A DNA stretch of 64,000 nucleotides, taken from NCBI RefSeq assembly GCF_027923585.1, contig NZ_BRPL01000002.1, positions 1,116,001-1,180,000 of the forward strand, given 5' to 3'. Shown here in pieces: positions 39,675 through 48,082 of the stretch (within the stretch, counting starts at the first letter, position 1; each line of letters opens with the position of its first letter). This DNA is from Philodulcilactobacillus myokonensis (lineage in GTDB: Bacteria > Bacillota > Bacilli > Lactobacillales > Lactobacillaceae). The notes beneath the pieces are model-generated. The model saw only the letters and a list, made by a program, of their open reading frames with translations, was not told the DNA's origin and made no database searches. A program made the translations under genes and the position numbers.

Positions 39675-41009
39675 ATGACGAAAGATATCAGTATGGACCA
39701 ATTGAAAAAGTTCCAAAACGATTATGAAAATCGCAAGGATTCAAGTGTCCTAGAACGTGCCGTTTCACATAATGGCATCCTAGAAACTAGTGCTGATTAC
39801 AAATCAGATGCTAATATGGATCCAGTTTTTTCAATTGAATTAGATACCGGTGACGTTTCTAATCAAAAAAGAAGCGGTAGATGCTGGTTGTTTGCAGCAT
39901 TAAATACAATGAGACATCACATGGCTAATACTTTAAACTTAAAAGGTAATTGGGAATTATCACAAAATTACGTTACCTTCTGGGATAAGTTAGAAAAATC
40001 TAACTACTTCTTAGAAAATGTATTAAAGACTGCTAACAAGCCAACCGACTCAAGAAAAGTTTCTTGGTTAATGAATTCTCCACAAGGAGACGGTGGTCAA
40101 TGGGATATGCTCTGTGCCTTAATTGAAAAGTATGGAATCGTTCCTAAGTCTGTTATGCCAGAAACTCACAGTAGTAACAATTCAGCCGGATTAGACAATG
40201 CATTAAATCTTAAATTAAGACATAGTGCCAGCGTCTTAAGACAATTAGTTGCTAAGAAAGCTACTAGTGACAAAATTTCTAAGACTAAAACCAAAATGCT
40301 TAATGACATTTATAGAATGTTAGCATATTCATTCGGCAAGCCAGTTCAAAAATTCAACTTTGAATACCGTGATAAGGATGGCAATTACCATATTGATCAA
40401 GGTATTACCCCAAAGGAATTCTTTAAGAAATACGTTAACGTTAATTTAGAAGATTACGTTTCATTAATCAATTCACCGACTGAAGACAAGCCATTTAATA
40501 AAACATATACAATCGATATGTTAGGAAATGTAGCTGGTGGACGTCAAATCAAACATTTGAATCTAACAATGGATCAATTCCAAGAATTAACCATTAAACA
40601 ATTAAAGAATGGTGAAAGCGTTTGGTTTGGTAGTGATGTTGCCCAAAGTTCCGACAGGCAAAAAGGAATTATGGATACTAAGCAATATGACCGTAGTGCA
40701 CTATTTGACACTGATTTAAGCATGAGTAAAGCTGAACGTTTAAATTACAAAGAAAGTGCAATGGATCATGCCATGGTAATCACTGGTGTTGACATTGTCG
40801 ATGGCCAACCAACTAAATGGAAAGTTGAAAATAGTTGGGGTAAGAAAGTTGGTAATAAGGGATACTTTGTTATGAGCAATGATTGGTTCAGAACATTTGT
40901 ATACCAAGTTGTTATCAATAAGAAATACATGTCAGACAATTTGAAGAAACTCCAAGCTCAAAAGCCAATCGTTTTAAAGCCTTGGGATCCAATGGGTACG
41001 TTAGCTTAA
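39675..41009 (+). CDS. pepC: Aminopeptidase C (bleomycin hydrolase family)
   Basis: Cytosolic cysteine aminopeptidase of 444 residues that trims peptides imported from the medium. The catalytic Cys is in KRSGRCWLFAALNTMRHH (Cys about residue 73), the His in MDHAMVITGVDI and the Asn in WKVENSWGKK. It starts after AAGGAG and has its own terminator. Its substrate supply could come from the DtpT transporter further on. Confidence 0.96.
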   Translation: MTKDISMDQLKKFQNDYENRKDSSVLERAVSHNGILETSADYKSDANMDPVFSIELDTGDVSNQKRSGRCWLFAALNTMRHHMANTLNLKGNWELSQNYVTFWDKLEKSNYFLENVLKTANKPTDSRKVSWLMNSPQGDGGQWDMLCALIEKYGIVPKSVMPETHSSNNSAGLDNALNLKLRHSASVLRQLVAKKATSDKISKTKTKMLNDIYRMLAYSFGKPVQKFNFEYRDKDGNYHIDQGITPKEFFKKYVNVNLEDYVSLINSPTEDKPFNKTYTIDMLGNVAGGRQIKHLNLTMDQFQELTIKQLKNGESVWFGSDVAQSSDRQKGIMDTKQYDRSALFDTDLSMSKAERLNYKESAMDHAMVITGVDIVDGQPTKWKVENSWGKKVGNKGYFVMSNDWFRTFVYQVVINKKYMSDNLKKLQAQKPIVLKPWDPMGTLA

Positions 41010-41025
41010 TTTTAAAATCATAATT

Positions 41026-41069
41026 AAAATAGACATCGGTTAACAAATAAATTAATCGATGCCTATTTT
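41026..41069. terminator. Bidirectional terminator between pepC and gpm
   Basis: Stem AAATAGaCATCGgTTAA / TTAATCGATGcCTATTT with A-run and T-run on either side, between the convergent genes. Confidence 0.85.
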
Positions 41070-41741
41070 TTACTTAATAAATTTTTTATTAATAACATTT
41101 AAATGATCATCAAATTCATACTCAATTGGAATTCCATTGGGGACTTCAACATTATCGATTTGATCATCAGGAATTTGATCCAAATATTTAATCAATGCCC
41201 TTAATGTACTGCCATGGGCAACAACTAATTGATTATGGTGATCTAATAAACGTGGTGCAATGCTGTCAACCCAATAAGGCATCAAACGATGGTAAGCCAT
41301 TTCAAGACTCTCTCCCAATGGTTCGATGACGCCCAATTTAGTATATCTTGGATCATGATCATGATGTTTTAAAAGTGGTGGAACCGTTTTAAAGCTTCTA
41401 CGCCAAAGTTTGAATTGGTGATCCCCTACTTTTTTCCTAACAACCTGCTTATTCTTACCCCTCAGTGCACCATAATGACGTTCATTTAAACGCCATGATT
41501 TATGTTCAGGAATATATGATTGATTAATTTCATCTAAAACGATATTAGCAGTATCAATCGAACGAACTAAAAATGAGGTATGGACATCAGAAAATTGAAT
41601 CCCAGTTCGATTCAATTTTTGACCGGCTAAGTGAGCCTGTTGAACTCCCTTAGAAGTTAATGGAACATCTGACCAACCAGTGAATACATGATCTCGATTC
41701 GCCTGACTTTCGCCGTGACGCATGATAGTCAAAATTGACAT
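41070..41741 (-). CDS. Phosphoglycerate mutase, 2,3-bisphosphoglycerate-dependent type
   Basis: A 223-residue histidine phosphatase-fold protein. The catalytic loop [20 protein letters not shown], the substrate segment [12 protein letters not shown], and the second His in [11 protein letters not shown] are present. The AHGNS and TESLKDT segments of typical GpmA are changed to AHGST and GESLEMA, so it may be a diverged second copy rather than the main glycolytic enzyme. It stands alone. Confidence 0.85.
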   Translation of the reverse strand: MSILTIMRHGESQANRDHVFTGWSDVPLTSKGVQQAHLAGQKLNRTGIQFSDVHTSFLVRSIDTANIVLDEINQSYIPEHKSWRLNERHYGALRGKNKQVVRKKVGDHQFKLWRRSFKTVPPLLKHHDHDPRYTKLGVIEPLGESLEMAYHRLMPYWVDSIAPRLLDHHNQLVVAHGSTLRALIKYLDQIPDDQIDNVEVPNGIPIEYEFDDHLNVINKKFIK

Positions 41742-42057
41742 GTTAAATCATCCCTTTGCTTCGTTAGAATTAAAAAATATAATAATTTTTAATAATTAGC
41801 CATAGTTGTATTTTAATATTAATTCAAATAAGTTAAAATGGAAACATTGACAATATTAAACACCATCTATCATAACTCAATTTGTAATCCTTACATTCAT
41901 ATTTGTTTATTGTTTGTTTTTAATCATAAAATTTTATATGATTAGATATAATTACATAGTATGTCATGTTTGTTACAATTTTAAAATTAATATTGTCATT
42001 GATTAAAAACTATTCTACAATTTTTAAAAAGAGATTTAAATAAACGGAGATATGTAA
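41742..42057. other. Gene-free AT-rich region before the LCP gene
   Basis: No coding region is visible. It should hold the promoters of gpm (minus) and of the LCP gene (plus). Two plus-strand candidates are TTGACA (41847-41852) with TATCAT or TCATAA 15-17 bases on, and an extended -10 TGTTACAAT (41971-41979) with ATTACA 17 bases before. No clear repeat or operator was seen. Confidence 0.5.
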
Positions 42058-43206
42058 ATGCAATCAAATAATCAACAAAAATTACCAAAAAGAGAAGATA
42101 TGAAACCACAATATTCAAAAAAGAAGAAAAAGCATGGCGTTGCGCTAACCATCTTAATCATTCTATTAATTGTCCTTTGTGGTGGATTAGCTAAGGGATA
42201 CCAAATGTATAAAGAAGGTCAGAAAAGTGCTGGTGAATGGTATCAATCGGGAGATACCCATAAATTAAGGGACGTCTCAAACGTTATCAATCAAGATAAA
42301 CCATTTTCTGTTTTATTATTAGGAACGGATACTGGTGCCCTAGGCAGAAACGATGTTGGCAGAACCGATACGATGATTTTAGCAACCGTTAATCCAAAGA
42401 TGGATACCATTAATTTAACAAGTATTCCAAGGGATACTCAAGTATCAGTTCCTGGTGATTCACAGCCGTATGAAAAAATTAACGCTGCTTATACAATTGG
42501 TGGTCCCTCATCGGCTGTTCAATCCGTTCAGAATCTATTAAATGTTCCCATTGACTTTTATGCCATCATTAATATGGGTGGTTTAGAAAAAATGGTTAAC
42601 GCCGTTGGTGGCGTTACCGTTAACCCTAAATTAACCTTTAAGTATGGTAATGCTAACGTTGTTAAGGGCAAAAAACAACTTCTTAATGGCGCTCAAGCAC
42701 TTGATTATTCAAGAATGCGTCATGAAGATCCGCTTGGTGATTATGGACGACAAGCTAGACAACGTGAAGTTTTGCAAAAGCTTGTTATGAAGGGAATGCA
42801 AATTTCATCCCTAACCAGATATCATCAAATTTTACAATCGTTAAATGGCAATATTAAAACTGATATGCAATTCAATGATATGATTTCCATTAGAGCGCGA
42901 TATGGTGATGCAACTCATCATATTAAATCAGAAACACTTCAAGGACAAGACGCAACTATTAATGGAATTGATTATCAAGTTCCAACTCAAAATGAAATTG
43001 ATAAAGTTTCTGCTATCGTTAGAAAGAGTCTTGGAATGAATCCACAATCACCTTCAAGTAATTCAAGTAGTGGTAATTCAAGCAGTAGTACTGACAGTAG
43101 TAGTAATAGTGGTAGTAATGATAATTCATCTAATAATGAATCATCTTATCAAAATCAAACTAATGATAACAATTCTTATGCCACTTCTAATTCTGGTGGA
43201 TACTAA
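42058..43206 (+). CDS. LytR-CpsA-Psr (LCP) family wall-polymer ligase
   Basis: A 382-residue membrane-anchored enzyme that attaches undecaprenyl-linked glycopolymers (teichoic acid or capsule) to peptidoglycan. A basic N-terminus (KKKKKHG) leads into one membrane helix near residues 28-46. The extracellular LCP domain has LLLGTDTGALGR, GRTDTMILATVNP, ITSIPRDTQV-like LTSIPRDTQVSVPG, KINAAYTIGG and DYSRMRHEDPLGDYGRQARQ with the conserved arginines. The last 60 residues are Ser/Asn-rich. It starts behind CGGAG. It could finish the pathway begun by TagO and TagA. Confidence 0.93.
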   Translation: MQSNNQQKLPKREDMKPQYSKKKKKHGVALTILIILLIVLCGGLAKGYQMYKEGQKSAGEWYQSGDTHKLRDVSNVINQDKPFSVLLLGTDTGALGRNDVGRTDTMILATVNPKMDTINLTSIPRDTQVSVPGDSQPYEKINAAYTIGGPSSAVQSVQNLLNVPIDFYAIINMGGLEKMVNAVGGVTVNPKLTFKYGNANVVKGKKQLLNGAQALDYSRMRHEDPLGDYGRQARQREVLQKLVMKGMQISSLTRYHQILQSLNGNIKTDMQFNDMISIRARYGDATHHIKSETLQGQDATINGIDYQVPTQNEIDKVSAIVRKSLGMNPQSPSSNSSSGNSSSSTDSSSNSGSNDNSSNNESSYQNQTNDNNSYATSNSGGY

Positions 43207-43227
43207 ATTTAATTTAAACCATTAAAT

Positions 43228-43263
43228 TAAAGGGATACTGATAATTATCAGTATCCCTTTTTT
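43228..43263 (+). terminator. Terminator of the LCP gene
   Basis: Perfect stem AAAGGGATACTGATAA / TTATCAGTATCCCTTT, then a T-run. Confidence 0.93.
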
Positions 43264-43288
43264 ATGTAGAATTTTAAATCAATAAAAA

Positions 43289-43311
43289 AGAAGCCCTTTA
43301 AAAGAGCTTCT
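43289..43311 (-). terminator. Terminator of tRNA-Leu
   Basis: Stem AGAAGCtCTTT / AAAGgGCTTCT with T6 on the minus strand, eight bases after the tRNA. Confidence 0.85.
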
Positions 43312-43318
43312 AACATGA

Positions 43319-43404
43319 TGCGGCCAAGAAGATTCGAACTTCCACCGAGATAATTCTCGACAGGATCCTTAATCCTGCGCGTCTGCCAATTCCGCCATGG
43401 CCGC
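43319..43404 (-). tRNA. tRNA-Leu(AAG)
   Basis: An 86-base class II tRNA with acceptor GCGGCCA/TGGCCGC, D-arm GGCGGAATTGGCAGACGC, anticodon loop TTAAGGA (anticodon AAG), a long variable arm and TTCGAAT T-loop. CCA is not encoded. It is followed by its own terminator. Confidence 0.96.
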
Positions 43405-43469
43405 ATTAATTCACAATGTCCATTATAACAAAGTGAATTAATTTTGACAATCAAAATTTAAAATTAAAT

Positions 43470-44339
43470 TTATTCCCCACGAACGGTAGAACCATCACGA
43501 TCAATTCCGATAATTTTAATGTCACCACGAAGTCGATCGCCACCATTTAGATGATCACGTAATTTACTTAATTCTCTTCTGATTCCTAATGCAAAAATAT
43601 TTTGGGAAGTATCGCTAACAAATGTTCCATAAATTCCAAAACTATGGGCAACCCGACGAATTAATCGCAAATTTTTATCAACATCCGAAGAATACTTTTT
43701 ATCGATATGTTTTTCTTCCATCATTAGTGATGCTTTGGGCCACTCATGATTCATAACGGCAGCAATAAATAAATTGGATGTACTTCTTGATGCCACAAAA
43801 TCCTTAAATGAAACAGTGGTAGGCATTTGAACCGGCTTTCTTTTCTTATGATCAATATATGCTAGCAAAGAAATATTAGGCATTTTAGTTTTAATTGTCA
43901 TTACTTGTTTGCCATTAAAATATGAAATAACCATATCGCCTAAAATTGCCGGTGCAATATTTTCAGAGCTTCCAGCAATTCTACTTCCAATGTTAATTTG
44001 CTGGTCTAGTGACAAATCCATTTTTCCTAAACTGTTAGCGACTTTAATTCCAGCAACAATGGCGGAGGTACTAGTACCTAATCCACAACCAATTGGAATA
44101 TCTGACATCACAGTTAACTGATGTGGAGCAATTTTAGGATCAATTCTCAAAATTGTTTGAACAATCAAATTACTAGAATCATGCGGAACTTGATCACCTA
44201 AAGCATGATTAACACGCCAATGATCAGTTTCTTCTTCAACAATTACAGTACAGTATAATTGGAATGCAATCCCAAAAGAATCGGTTCCAATTCCTAAATC
44301 AGATGCTGTTGCTGGAATTCGAATAACGGCTTTTGCCAT
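43470..44339 (-). CDS. thrB: Homoserine kinase (GHMP family)
   Basis: A 289-residue GHMP kinase. The N-terminal IRIPATASDLGIGTDSFGIA and the phosphate loop SDIPIGCGLGTSTSAIVAG (about 85-103) match homoserine kinase, which makes O-phosphohomoserine for threonine. ATG 44339 is about nine bases after AGGAG; the GTG nine bases upstream is too close. No hom or thrC is adjacent, so a different GHMP substrate cannot be excluded. It is 11 bases downstream of the sprT-like gene and probably cotranscribed with it. Confidence 0.82.
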   Translation of the reverse strand: MAKAVIRIPATASDLGIGTDSFGIAFQLYCTVIVEEETDHWRVNHALGDQVPHDSSNLIVQTILRIDPKIAPHQLTVMSDIPIGCGLGTSTSAIVAGIKVANSLGKMDLSLDQQINIGSRIAGSSENIAPAILGDMVISYFNGKQVMTIKTKMPNISLLAYIDHKKRKPVQMPTTVSFKDFVASRSTSNLFIAAVMNHEWPKASLMMEEKHIDKKYSSDVDKNLRLIRRVAHSFGIYGTFVSDTSQNIFALGIRRELSKLRDHLNGGDRLRGDIKIIGIDRDGSTVRGE

Positions 44340-44350
44340 TCTTATCACTC

Positions 44351-44794
44351 CTAGTTATTAATTAATTTTAAATGCCCATGACACCGGCTACAAACATACC
44401 GTCTAACATTAATTCGACGTTTTCGAATGTAAATTTGGCCACAATTAATGCAGACATACCTTAAATTTCTTCGATTTATTTTAGGCTGCGGGGCATAACG
44501 ACTTCCCCCAACCACCGATAATAAATGAATAAAATCTGGACTACTATGTTTAGCATTGAATCCACTTAAATGTAAATGATAATGACACAATTCGTGTTTA
44601 ATAACACCAATTAAAATATGGTAGCCAAAATCATTTAACATTTTAGGATTAATATCAATATTGTGATCATTTAAGTGGTATCTTCCACCCGTTGTCTTTA
44701 AGCGATAATTAAAATATGCACGGTGCTTAAAAGGTTTTTGAAAATATTTTAAGGAAATTTTTTCAACAAGTTGTTGTAAATCAAGATTAGACAT
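44351..44794 (-). CDS. SprT-like zinc metalloprotease-fold protein
   Basis: A 147-residue protein with the HExxH zinc motif in VIKHELCHYHLHLSGFNAKH and two C-terminal CxxC pairs (CINCG, CSRCHG) as in SprT-like/YdeI-type proteins. Function in Firmicutes is unknown; related eukaryotic Spartan cuts DNA-protein crosslinks. ATG 44794 follows GAGGCG by seven bases; the TTG reading upstream is rejected. Confidence 0.9.
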   Translation of the reverse strand: MSNLDLQQLVEKISLKYFQKPFKHRAYFNYRLKTTGGRYHLNDHNIDINPKMLNDFGYHILIGVIKHELCHYHLHLSGFNAKHSSPDFIHLLSVVGGSRYAPQPKINRRNLRYVCINCGQIYIRKRRINVRRYVCSRCHGHLKLINN

Positions 44795-44864
44795 TTTTAA
44801 CGCCTCTTTCAATTCATCTTCTTAAAAGAAAATACGTTATAAAATGAATTTATTTTTAAAATAA

Positions 44865-44890
44865 GGTAGTAAACTTAGATGTTTACTACC
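44865..44890 (-). terminator. Terminator after the nadE operon
   Basis: Perfect stem GGTAGTAAAC / GTTTACTACC with a six-base loop, then TTATTTTAAAA on the minus strand. Confidence 0.85.
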
Positions 44891-44897
44891 CTATTCA

Positions 44898-45317
44898 TCA
44901 TCCCATCATTATTTTTTGTGCATATTTAACAAAATCAACGATGCTACGATCTTGATCTTTTTCCGACTGATTAAATAATTTTTGATCCACCTTTGAATCA
45001 TCAAGATTAATACTATCAACCATTTGTTGGCAGGCACTAACATATTTTTGATAATCATCAATCATCATTTTGTGTTTGCCTAATACACGTGCTGGAACCC
45101 GCATTGTTTGTAAATGTTTTAAATTTTTCTTATAAACATCGGTTCCATTTTGAAATTCATTTTTGGTTGATTTCAAATCAATTGATTCAAAATTTTGATT
45201 ACTAATTGCTTTTTTTAAAGGTGTGAAATGCTTTCCCATCTTTGAACCAGTATCATTTGTTGAAGCAATTAAGTTTGAAATATTTCTAGCGTAATCTGCT
45301 AATCTAACTACTCTCAT
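44898..45317 (-). CDS. Uncharacterised helical protein next to nadE
   Basis: I do not recognise this 139-residue protein. It starts MRVVRLADYARNISNLIAS after a good AAAGGAG site, has no membrane segment, no cysteine pair and no known motif except scattered basic residues, and looks all-helical (for example KKNLKHLQTMRVPARVLGKH and DDYQKYVSACQQMVDSI). It lies 18 bases after nadE and ends at a terminator, so it forms a two-gene unit with the NAD synthetase. A real gene is supported by spacing, ribosome site and normal codon use. Confidence 0.75.
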   Translation of the reverse strand: MRVVRLADYARNISNLIASTNDTGSKMGKHFTPLKKAISNQNFESIDLKSTKNEFQNGTDVYKKNLKHLQTMRVPARVLGKHKMMIDDYQKYVSACQQMVDSINLDDSKVDQKLFNQSEKDQDRSIVDFVKYAQKIMMG

Positions 45318-45335
45318 ATCAGTTCTCCTTTACTT

Positions 45336-46160
45336 CTACTTCCAAAAAGTAGAATAAATATTAATCGGCATGTGACGTTTGTGTTCTGTCTTTCGATATA
45401 GTGATTCAATTTGATTAGCAGCTTTATCAGAAACATCCCTGCCTTCTAAATAATCATCAATATCTTGATAACGAACGCCCAAAGCAACTTCGTCAGGTAA
45501 AGCTGGTTTATTGTCCTCTAAATCAGCAGTTGGGGTCTTTTGATAAAGATGTTTAGGAGCATTTAAAACTTCTAACATCTGTTTTCCTTGACGTTTATCT
45601 AATCGCCAAATTGGTGTAATGTCTGAAGCTCCATCACCATATTTAGTATAGAAACCGGCAACTGCTTCAGCAGCATGATCAGTCCCCACGACAACGCCTG
45701 AATTAGAACCAGCAATTGCATATTGCGCAATCATTCGTTCGCGGGCTTTGATATTTCCCTTATTAAAGTCCGAAATTTTAATGCCATTATTTTCAATCGA
45801 TTTTACCATCTGATCAGTTGACGATTTAATATTAACGCGAACGACCTGATCAGCTTTCATAAAACGAATTGCTTCCATTGCGTCTGATTCATCAGCTTGT
45901 TCGCCATAAGGCAATCTAACGGCAATAAATTGATAATTTTTGTTAGTTTCTTTTCTTAATTCAGAAACGGCTCGCTCGCATAGAATTCCAGTTAAAGTGG
46001 AATCCTGTCCACCAGAAATTCCTAAAACTAATGATTGAAAGAAAGGATAATGTTTTAAATATGATTTTAAGAAATTAACACTGTTCCTAATTTCTGTTTT
46101 TGGATCAATCTCAGGTTTAACTTTTAAAGTATTAATGATTTGTTTTTGTAATTGACGCAT
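45336..46160 (-). CDS. nadE: NH3-dependent NAD synthetase
   Basis: Makes NAD from nicotinic acid adenine dinucleotide, ATP and ammonia. The 274-residue protein has the PP-loop [15 protein letters not shown] (about 44-58), [35 protein letters not shown] and TPTADLED. It lacks a glutaminase domain. ATG 46160 follows GGGGTGA; the longer reading does not fit the family. Divergent from the tagA-like gene. Confidence 0.96.
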   Translation of the reverse strand: MRQLQKQIINTLKVKPEIDPKTEIRNSVNFLKSYLKHYPFFQSLVLGISGGQDSTLTGILCERAVSELRKETNKNYQFIAVRLPYGEQADESDAMEAIRFMKADQVVRVNIKSSTDQMVKSIENNGIKISDFNKGNIKARERMIAQYAIAGSNSGVVVGTDHAAEAVAGFYTKYGDGASDITPIWRLDKRQGKQMLEVLNAPKHLYQKTPTADLEDNKPALPDEVALGVRYQDIDDYLEGRDVSDKAANQIESLYRKTEHKRHMPINIYSTFWK

Positions 46161-46298
46161 GTTTAGTTCACCCCACACTCGTTCTTGTATTGACTTCAAT
46201 TTACCAAACTGTAAAATGAAGATTGTTTGGATTTTAATTACTACGTTTTAATTTTATCATTAATTGAAACAATTGTTATGAAAAATGAAGGGAAAATT

Positions 46299-47036
46299 AT
46301 GAAAGAAGAATTTAAAACAACTGACATTTTAGGATTTCCATTTGTAAATACCACTTTTAGTAGTTTTATGAATCAAATTAAATCTAGAATTGAACAAAGA
46401 AAAAATACTTTTATTATCACAGCTAATCCTGAAATTGTTGTATTTGCAAAGAAGCATCCTAAATATCAAAATATTATTAAATCATCGAATTATATCACAC
46501 CGGATGGCGTTGGCATCATTAAAGCATCACATATTCTTAATGATGATATTCCAGGTCGCATTTCTGGATTTGATATTTTTCTAAATTTATTAAAATGGGG
46601 TAATGCAAATCATAAATCAGCATATTTTTTAGGTGCAAAACCAAATGTAATCAATGATCTAAAAACAACTCTTAATCATAATTACCCGCATTTAAAAATT
46701 TCTGGTATTCATGATGGATATTTTAATTATGATGAACAGATTGTTAAAGATATTCAAAAAACTCAACCAGACATGATTTTTATTGCACTCGGATACCCTA
46801 AACAGGATTTATTTATTAATAAGTATCGTTCAATTAGTAATGGTTTATGGATCGGATTAGGTGGAAGCTTTGATGTTTTATCAGGAAATACTAAGCGCGC
46901 ACCTCAATTTTGGATTAATCATCACATAGAATGGTTTTACAGACTATTAAAGGAACCAAGTCGATTGCCAAGAATGATGGCGCTTCCTTATTTCTTATAT
47001 TTAATTTATCAACAAAAAGAAAAGCAGCGAAAATAA
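46299..47036 (+). CDS. tagA: WecG/TagA/CpsF family glycosyltransferase
   Basis: A 245-residue GT26 enzyme that adds the second sugar (ManNAc in TagA) to undecaprenyl-diphospho-GlcNAc made by TagO. Family segments: FIITANPEIVVFAKKHP, TPDGVGIIKASHIL, PDMIFIALGYPKQDLFI and GLGGSFDVLSGNTKRAP. ATG 46299 lies six bases after AAGGG; the 24 codons upstream have no support. It is monocistronic. The exact donor sugar is inferred. Confidence 0.9.
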   Translation: MKEEFKTTDILGFPFVNTTFSSFMNQIKSRIEQRKNTFIITANPEIVVFAKKHPKYQNIIKSSNYITPDGVGIIKASHILNDDIPGRISGFDIFLNLLKWGNANHKSAYFLGAKPNVINDLKTTLNHNYPHLKISGIHDGYFNYDEQIVKDIQKTQPDMIFIALGYPKQDLFINKYRSISNGLWIGLGGSFDVLSGNTKRAPQFWINHHIEWFYRLLKEPSRLPRMMALPYFLYLIYQQKEKQRK

Positions 47037-47053
47037 ATTTCGTTGCTTTTTAT
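47020..47053. terminator. Terminator between tagA and the GntR gene
   Basis: Stem AAAGCAGCGAAA / TTTCGTTGCTTT, overlapping the end of both convergent genes, with T-run. Confidence 0.82.
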
Positions 47054-47751
47054 TTTTCCAAATAAAATTCAAATCTTTTTCCAACATATTGGGAACGAAC
47101 ATATTCAAATGGTGTTCCATCTTTTAAGGCAGTGGTTTGCCTTAAATATAAAATTGCATCACCTTTTTTTATTTTTAAATAGTCAGCAATTCGTTCCGAA
47201 GCTAAAGTTGCCGAAAACATTTGACGTGCTTTTCCCGGAATTAAATGTTTTTTTTCTTTTAAAACACGGTAAAGTGATCCGGAAACGTCATCTTTACTTA
47301 AACCAGAAACAAAATGACTAGGAATTGTTGCAACTTCAAAACAAATTGGCACGTCATTACCATATCTAATTCTTTCCATTCTGAGCACGCGGTTATTTTG
47401 TTTAATATGAAGTTTCTCCATCTCACTAAGTGAAGGTGCAACGGTATAGTATGAAATGGTCTTACTTGAAGGAATTTTTTGCTGTTCCAGCATAATATCA
47501 GTGAAACTAGTAATCCCAGACATTTGCTCCTGCACTTTTCTGTGAGCAACAAAAGTTCCAGAACCAATATGATGATCTAAAATTCCTTCATCAACAAGCG
47601 TATGAATTGCTTGTCTTAAAGTCATCCGACTTACGTGATATTGGATAGCTAGCTCTCGCTCAGGCGGAATTTGACTACCAATTTGCCATTGGTTATTTTC
47701 AACTTTTCTTCTTATATCATTATGAATTCTAATATAAATTGGCAGTGACAA
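47050..47751 (-). CDS. GntR-family regulator, HutC/UTRA subfamily
   Basis: A 233-residue repressor-type protein. The N-terminal winged helix-turn-helix shows QIPPERELAIQYHVSRMTLR and LVDEGILDHHIGSGTFV; the C-terminal UTRA domain binds a small ligand (ATIPSHFVSGL, YLRQTTALKDGTPFEYVRSQ), in relatives often an amino sugar phosphate. The start is TTG at 47749-47751. No obvious target gene is adjacent, so ligand and regulon are unknown. Confidence 0.9.
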   Translation of the reverse strand: MSLPIYIRIHNDIRRKVENNQWQIGSQIPPERELAIQYHVSRMTLRQAIHTLVDEGILDHHIGSGTFVAHRKVQEQMSGITSFTDIMLEQQKIPSSKTISYYTVAPSLSEMEKLHIKQNNRVLRMERIRYGNDVPICFEVATIPSHFVSGLSKDDVSGSLYRVLKEKKHLIPGKARQMFSATLASERIADYLKIKKGDAILYLRQTTALKDGTPFEYVRSQYVGKRFEFYLEK

Positions 47752-47802
47752 GTTAAACTTTCTCCCCTATTATTAATTCACTTTTTAACATTATAACAAA
47801 TA

Positions 47803-47838
47803 AAAAGACTGATTAACTTAAAAAGTTAATCAGTCTAA
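47803..47838 (-). terminator. Terminator of the tRNA-Tyr/Gln unit
   Basis: Perfect 14-bp stem AGACTGATTAACTT / AAGTTAATCAGTCT followed by TTTTTATTTG on the minus strand. Confidence 0.92.
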
Positions 47839-47842
47839 GTAA

Positions 47843-47914
47843 TTGGACTAGCTGGGTTCGAACCAGCGCATCTCGGGATCAAAACCCGATGCCTTACCAC
47901 TTGGCTATAGTCCA
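47843..47914 (-). tRNA. tRNA-Gln(TTG)
   Basis: 72 bases; acceptor TGGACTA/TAGTCCA, anticodon loop TTTTGAT (TTG), T-loop TTCGAAC. Starts with T as tRNA-Gln often does. CCA not encoded. Confidence 0.96.
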
Positions 47915-47924
47915 ATAATTAAAA

Positions 47925-48007
47925 TGGAGGAGAATGGATTTGAACCATCGAACCCGAAGGAGCGGATTTACGGTCCGCCGCGTTTAGCCAGACTTCGCTA
48001 CTCCTCC
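47925..48007 (-). tRNA. tRNA-Tyr(GTA) with C33
   Basis: 83 bases, class II; acceptor GGAGGAG/CTCCTCC, anticodon stem GCGGA/TCCGC, loop CCGTAAA (anticodon GTA), long variable arm, T-loop TTCAAAT. Position 33 is C instead of the near-universal U. Ten bases from tRNA-Gln. CCA not encoded. Confidence 0.95.
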
Positions 48008-48082
48008 AAAAAACATGTAACGAATCAACAATTAATATAATACCTAAAATTCAATAAACTGTCAACCGTTTTTTTTAATTTT

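Noticed and set aside
43248-43454. A 68-codon frame on the minus strand
   Set aside because: It runs through tRNA-Leu and its terminator, so it is not a gene.
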